Assembly (NCBI GenBank): GCA_031257135.1
Contig: JAIRPH010000110.1
Coordinates: forward strand, 1-6,824
Length of the DNA: 6,824 nucleotides
DNA from: Spirochaetaceae bacterium
GTDB lineage: Bacteria > Spirochaetota > Spirochaetia > Treponematales > Breznakiellaceae
Direction: 5' to 3'
Of the stretch, positions 4,129 through 6,824 are shown piece after piece. Numbering within the stretch: the stretch's first letter is position 1; every line of letters begins with the position of its first letter. Both the position numbers and the translations under genes were made by a program. The notes beneath the pieces were generated by a model. It saw only the letters and a program-made list of their open reading frames with translations. It ran no database searches and was not told the origin of the DNA.

Positions 4129-5973
4129 ATGAAAGGTCCGTTTTTGAAACATCCCGCGGCGATTTTAGCCGGCGTCGTAATAGGAACGCTTATCGGTTTG
4201 TTTAACGCCCAAATATCCGACGTATTGGGCATAAATAATTTCGCCGGAGTTATCTCTTTTCCGGGGCAACTGTATCTGTTCTATCTGCAAATGACGGTTA
4301 TCCCGATTATCCTGACGGCTATTTCATCGAGTTTAGGAAAACTAATCCGCAATAAAACCAGCGCGGGCTTGATCAAAAAGATAGTGATTGTGTTTGTGAT
4401 TTGTATGTTCGTCTGCGCGCTGACAGGTATGGCTGTGGGATTCTTCGGCAAACCGGGAGCGGGACTTGATGAAGATACCCGGTCGCTCCTATCGCGGCTG
4501 ATTTCAAACACCGATGAAAACGGAGTAAGCGGCAGTTTGGAGATAAACCTCGGTTCTATTTCCGAGCCGGTTTCTACGGTACAGCGTCCGAGCATAGCGA
4601 GTTTCTTTCGGGATATGATTCCCGCCAATGTGTTTCGGGCGTTGAATCTGGGAAGCACCATGGCGATTGTGTTTTTCTCGATAATCTTCGGCATCGCCAT
4701 CGGTTCTCTGCCTGAAGAGACCTCTACCATGCTTATCGGCATATTTTCCGCCGTATTTCAAGCGTTTCAGAAACTCATCGGCTGGTCGCTGTATTTGCTT
4801 CCTTTCGGCTTGATCTGCCTCCTTGCGGGGCAGATCGCCGCGGTAGGGATTCAGATATTTTTAGCGATGTCGAAGTTCATCACCCTGTTCTGTGTAGGAA
4901 CAGTCGTTATTTTTCTCCTCTCAACGATAGTGATGTGGTTCCGTTCCGGCATAGCGAATCCTTTCAAAGTTTTCTCTGTTTTGTTTGAGCCGATACTGCT
5001 TGCCTTTGCCACCCGAAATTCTATGGCGACTCTGCCGAGCGCGATTACCTGCCTCGATACAAAGTTAGGCTTCAACTCCAATGCGGTAAATTTAACCTTG
5101 CCTTTAGGCATGACTTTAGGCAGATTCGGGAATATTTTCTATTTCGGGCTTGCGGTATTTTTCGTGGTACAGATTTATGATACGCCGCTGGAATTCCTGC
5201 ACTATCTCATTATTCTGATCGGCGTAATATTCGGCGGCACCGCCACTGCCGGAGCTTCCGGGATAGTAACTCTGTCTATGATGAGTATTGTCCTTGATCC
5301 GTTAAGTCTCCCCTTAGAAGCGGTGCTGATTATCTTTATGGCTATCGATCCGATTATCGATCCTTTCAGGACGTTTCTGATTGTCTACGTCAACATGGTC
5401 GCCACTACGCTGGTTGCGAAACGAGACGGCGAAAAAAAAGAAGCGGAAAAAACTGAAAGCCTTGAATCTAAGTTTCAGGAACCTGCGGTTCAATCTCCCA
5501 AAGACGCTCCTCTCGATGAGCTACAGCTTACCGGCAGATATGAACGAATTACCGAAATTAAAACCCGTTTCGCGGTGTATGTACAGGAAGTACGGAATAT
5601 GCCGCCTCTTCTATATCGGCGGAACGGAGTATTGCAAGGTATGGAGATCGAGTTTGTTAAAGAGATTGCCCGGCGGCTTAACCGTGAAATAGTTTTGAAA
5701 GACGCCGCAGTATTGAGCGAAGCGGAACAGACTAAAGCGAAACACTCCGCGGATATGATTGCCGGAGTCATTAAGAGAACCTCGGAACATCCGCGAGGGC
5801 TTTGCTTTTCTCGATCCTGGGCGGCGGTTAAAGAACAGAGCGAAAAAAAGTTAGTCTGTTTTCTTTTGCCCGCGGGAAGCCCTGAGTTGATGCGTATCGA
5901 CAATATCATCAAAAATCTTAGAAGCGAAAACTTCCTTGAAGAACAGAAAAAAGGTAAAAAAGGAAATGCTTAA
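4129..5973 (+). CDS. DAACS-family dicarboxylate/amino-acid transporter fused to a C-terminal lobe-I-only solute-binding-like domain
   Basis: A 614-residue protein. Residues 1-430 form a complete Glt/DAACS transporter core: an early helix pair ending in LQMTVIPIILTAISSSLGKL, HP1 with TRNSMATLP (295-303), the seventh-helix motif region at 331-335, HP2 with TAGASG (373-378), and the last helix with D411-P-F-R414-T415. D411 and R414 correspond to GltPh D394 and R397, which hold the amino group and side-chain carboxylate of aspartate. The NMDGT motif is GRFGN here, and the positions of GltPh N401 and D405 are I418 and N422, so sodium sites look altered. A charged linker (about 431-465) leads to residues 470-605. 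This part resembles lobe I of SBP_bac_3 (GMEIEFVKEIARRLNRE, then ADMIAG...CFSRSW) plus the family's final helix (PAGSPELMRIDNIIKNL). Lobe II is absent, and the ligand Arg position is His554. The DAACS C-terminus is cytoplasmic, so this domain is likely inside the cell. Core DAACS members are about 400-440 residues. Confidence 0.93.
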   Translation: MKGPFLKHPAAILAGVVIGTLIGLFNAQISDVLGINNFAGVISFPGQLYLFYLQMTVIPIILTAISSSLGKLIRNKTSAGLIKKIVIVFVICMFVCALTGMAVGFFGKPGAGLDEDTRSLLSRLISNTDENGVSGSLEINLGSISEPVSTVQRPSIASFFRDMIPANVFRALNLGSTMAIVFFSIIFGIAIGSLPEETSTMLIGIFSAVFQAFQKLIGWSLYLLPFGLICLLAGQIAAVGIQIFLAMSKFITLFCVGTVVIFLLSTIVMWFRSGIANPFKVFSVLFEPILLAFATRNSMATLPSAITCLDTKLGFNSNAVNLTLPLGMTLGRFGNIFYFGLAVFFVVQIYDTPLEFLHYLIILIGVIFGGTATAGASGIVTLSMMSIVLDPLSLPLEAVLIIFMAIDPIIDPFRTFLIVYVNMVATTLVAKRDGEKKEAEKTESLESKFQEPAVQSPKDAPLDELQLTGRYERITEIKTRFAVYVQEVRNMPPLLYRRNGVLQGMEIEFVKEIARRLNREIVLKDAAVLSEAEQTKAKHSADMIAGVIKRTSEHPRGLCFSRSWAAVKEQSEKKLVCFLLPAGSPELMRIDNIIKNLRSENFLEEQKKGKKGNA

Positions 5974-6715
5974 ACCCTGTATTGGCATAATCGGCGGAGT
6001 CGGTCCGTATGCAGGGCTTGATTTCATGCGAAACATATTTGCGAATACCCGTGCCGTTAAAGATCAAGATCACCTAAATTGTATGCTGATTTCCTGCCCT
6101 TCGATTATTCCCGATAGAACAGATTTTCTGCTAGAGAATAGAGAGAAAGAAAATCCTGCCTTCGGGATGTTTGAGTGCGCCCGGCGTTTGTACGCCGCCG
6201 GAGTTAGATATACGGCAGTGGCTTGCAATACCGCTCATGCGGATAAAATCTTCACGCCTTTCCGGGAGATGGCGCAAAAACATCTTCCTGAGATGAACCT
6301 TGTCAATATGCTGAAAACCTGCGCGGATTACGCGAACAAATCTCTTAACGTTGCGCGGCTCGGTTTGATTGCCACTAAAGGTACGCATCAAAGCCGTGTG
6401 TATCGAGAGTATTTCAGCGATACAATAACGCTGATTGAACCTGAACCGGCAGATCAGGAACAGGTTCATCAGGCGATATATAGCAAGGATTTCGGGATAA
6501 AAGCCTATTCTCAGCCGGTTGCTTTTCAGGCGAAAGATACAATCTCTACCGCAATCCGCCGGCTGATCGACCGAGGAGCGGAGGCGGTTATTCTCGGGTG
6601 TACCGAACTGCCCCTTGCGGTATATGCTCAGGACTTTCCGGTTCCTATACTTGATCCCGCGTTGTTGACAGCCCGGCGGCTGATCGCTCTGATCGCGCCG
6701 GAAAAGCTGGCGTAA
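5966..6715 (+). CDS. Aspartate/glutamate racemase family protein
   Basis: A 249-residue, cofactor-independent racemase of the Asp_Glu_race superfamily, probably cytosolic, interconverting L and D forms of an acidic amino acid. Visible landmarks are the N-terminal glycine motif GIIGGVGPYAGLDF (7-20), PDRTDFLL (49-56), the first catalytic cysteine in VACNTAH (Cys87), and the second in LGCTELPL (Cys212). Both cysteines are present, so the enzyme looks intact, and the length is normal for aspartate racemases. ATG 5966 overlaps the transporter stop (TAA 5971-5973) by 8 nt. A purine-rich AAAGG about 11 nt upstream is the plausible binding site, since the AGGA touching the ATG is too close. An in-frame TTG at 5936 would only add a Lys-rich leader. 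Exact substrate (Asp, Glu or a relative such as a hydantoin) cannot be fixed from sequence. The context favours uptake followed by racemisation for catabolism or for D-amino acids of peptidoglycan. Confidence 0.9.
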   Translation: MLKPCIGIIGGVGPYAGLDFMRNIFANTRAVKDQDHLNCMLISCPSIIPDRTDFLLENREKENPAFGMFECARRLYAAGVRYTAVACNTAHADKIFTPFREMAQKHLPEMNLVNMLKTCADYANKSLNVARLGLIATKGTHQSRVYREYFSDTITLIEPEPADQEQVHQAIYSKDFGIKAYSQPVAFQAKDTISTAIRRLIDRGAEAVILGCTELPLAVYAQDFPVPILDPALLTARRLIALIAPEKLA

Positions 6716-6717
6716 GA

Positions 6718-6824
6718 TTACTCGTATATCTTTCGTCCTTTTGCGTCGGGGATGCCGGTTTTGCGGTAAAAATACGTGTTGATCACATCCCGCCATTCCC
6801 GGGCGTTTTGCAACTGCCGTTCCA
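6718..6824 (-). CDS. C-terminal end of a probable GH67 alpha-glucuronidase (5' part outside window)
   Basis: On the minus strand, 34 codons before a TAA (6718-6720 on the plus strand) read as a protein end with AREWRDVINTYFYRKTGIPD followed by a GRKIYE terminus. From memory of the family this W-R-D-x-x-N-x-Y-F ... GIPD ... GR-x-IY pattern is the conserved C-terminus of GH67 alpha-glucuronidases, which remove 4-O-methylglucuronic acid from xylan fragments. Only the last 5 percent or so of such a protein is here, so no catalytic residue can be checked. It converges on the racemase gene with just 2 nt between stop codons and no visible terminator, so the two transcripts probably overlap. It is too short to be caught by ordinary ORF calling in this window. 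Confidence 0.68.
   Translation of the reverse strand, partial: ERQLQNAREWRDVINTYFYRKTGIPDAKGRKIYE

Noticed and set aside
5490..5912. Long minus-strand frames opposite the operon genes (for example 5490-5912, 4281-4742, 6131-6796)
   Set aside because: They lie wholly opposite well-supported coding genes, show no family motifs and are antisense shadows.
5936..5965. TTG start for the racemase
   Set aside because: The added ten residues are Lys-rich and unlike the family's N-terminus. ATG 5966 starts five residues before the conserved glycine-motif strand.

Overview
The window looks like a piece of a spirochaete chromosome, most plausibly a plant-fibre-associated gut Treponema. This is an inference, not a measured result. 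It rests on a dCache chemoreceptor next to a lipoprotein, a DAACS-type transporter carrying a piece of a solute-binding domain, a converging gene end that reads like a GH67 alpha-glucuronidase (xylan side-chain removal), and moderate, roughly balanced base composition in the genes. No RNA gene, insertion sequence or CRISPR array is visible.

Layout. Positions 1-414 hold the 3' end of an AraC-family regulator. Positions 415-1124 are a 710-base non-core region. It contains a possible 55-residue ORF, a GC-rich minisatellite of eleven 21-bp units (one unit is 20 bp) bounded by GC palindromes, a possible reverse-strand repeat-protein ORF, a small AT-rich hairpin, and a tandem duplication of about 60 bp. 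Each copy of that duplication carries the same TTTACA-N16-TATATT promoter. From 1125 to 6715 four plus-strand genes are packed without gaps: a methyl-accepting chemotaxis protein, a solute-binding lipoprotein (11-nt overlap, TTG start), a DAACS-family transporter with a C-terminal solute-binding-like domain (9-nt gap), and an Asp/Glu-racemase-family enzyme (8-nt overlap). At 6718-6824 the C-terminus of a probable GH67 alpha-glucuronidase lies on the minus strand, with only 2 nt between the two converging stop codons.

How the genes may work together. The packing and overlaps indicate one translationally coupled operon. The chemoreceptor has the R-x-W ... Y ... D pattern known from amino-acid-binding dCache domains. 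The lipoprotein is an amino-acid-type SBP_bac_3 protein. The transporter keeps the Asp and Arg that recognise acidic amino acids in GltPh. The last gene is a two-cysteine racemase. A coherent reading is a sense, bind, import and racemise module for aspartate, glutamate or a related dicarboxylate.

The least ordinary element is the transporter. The canonical NMDGT motif is replaced by GRFGN, and two other sodium-site residues are changed, while the substrate residues stay. Its C-terminal extension looks like only lobe I of a periplasmic binding protein, lacks the ligand-binding arginine, and should sit in the cytoplasm. This suggests an unusual coupling mode, a binding-protein-assisted DAACS system or a transceptor rather than a standard Na+/glutamate symporter.
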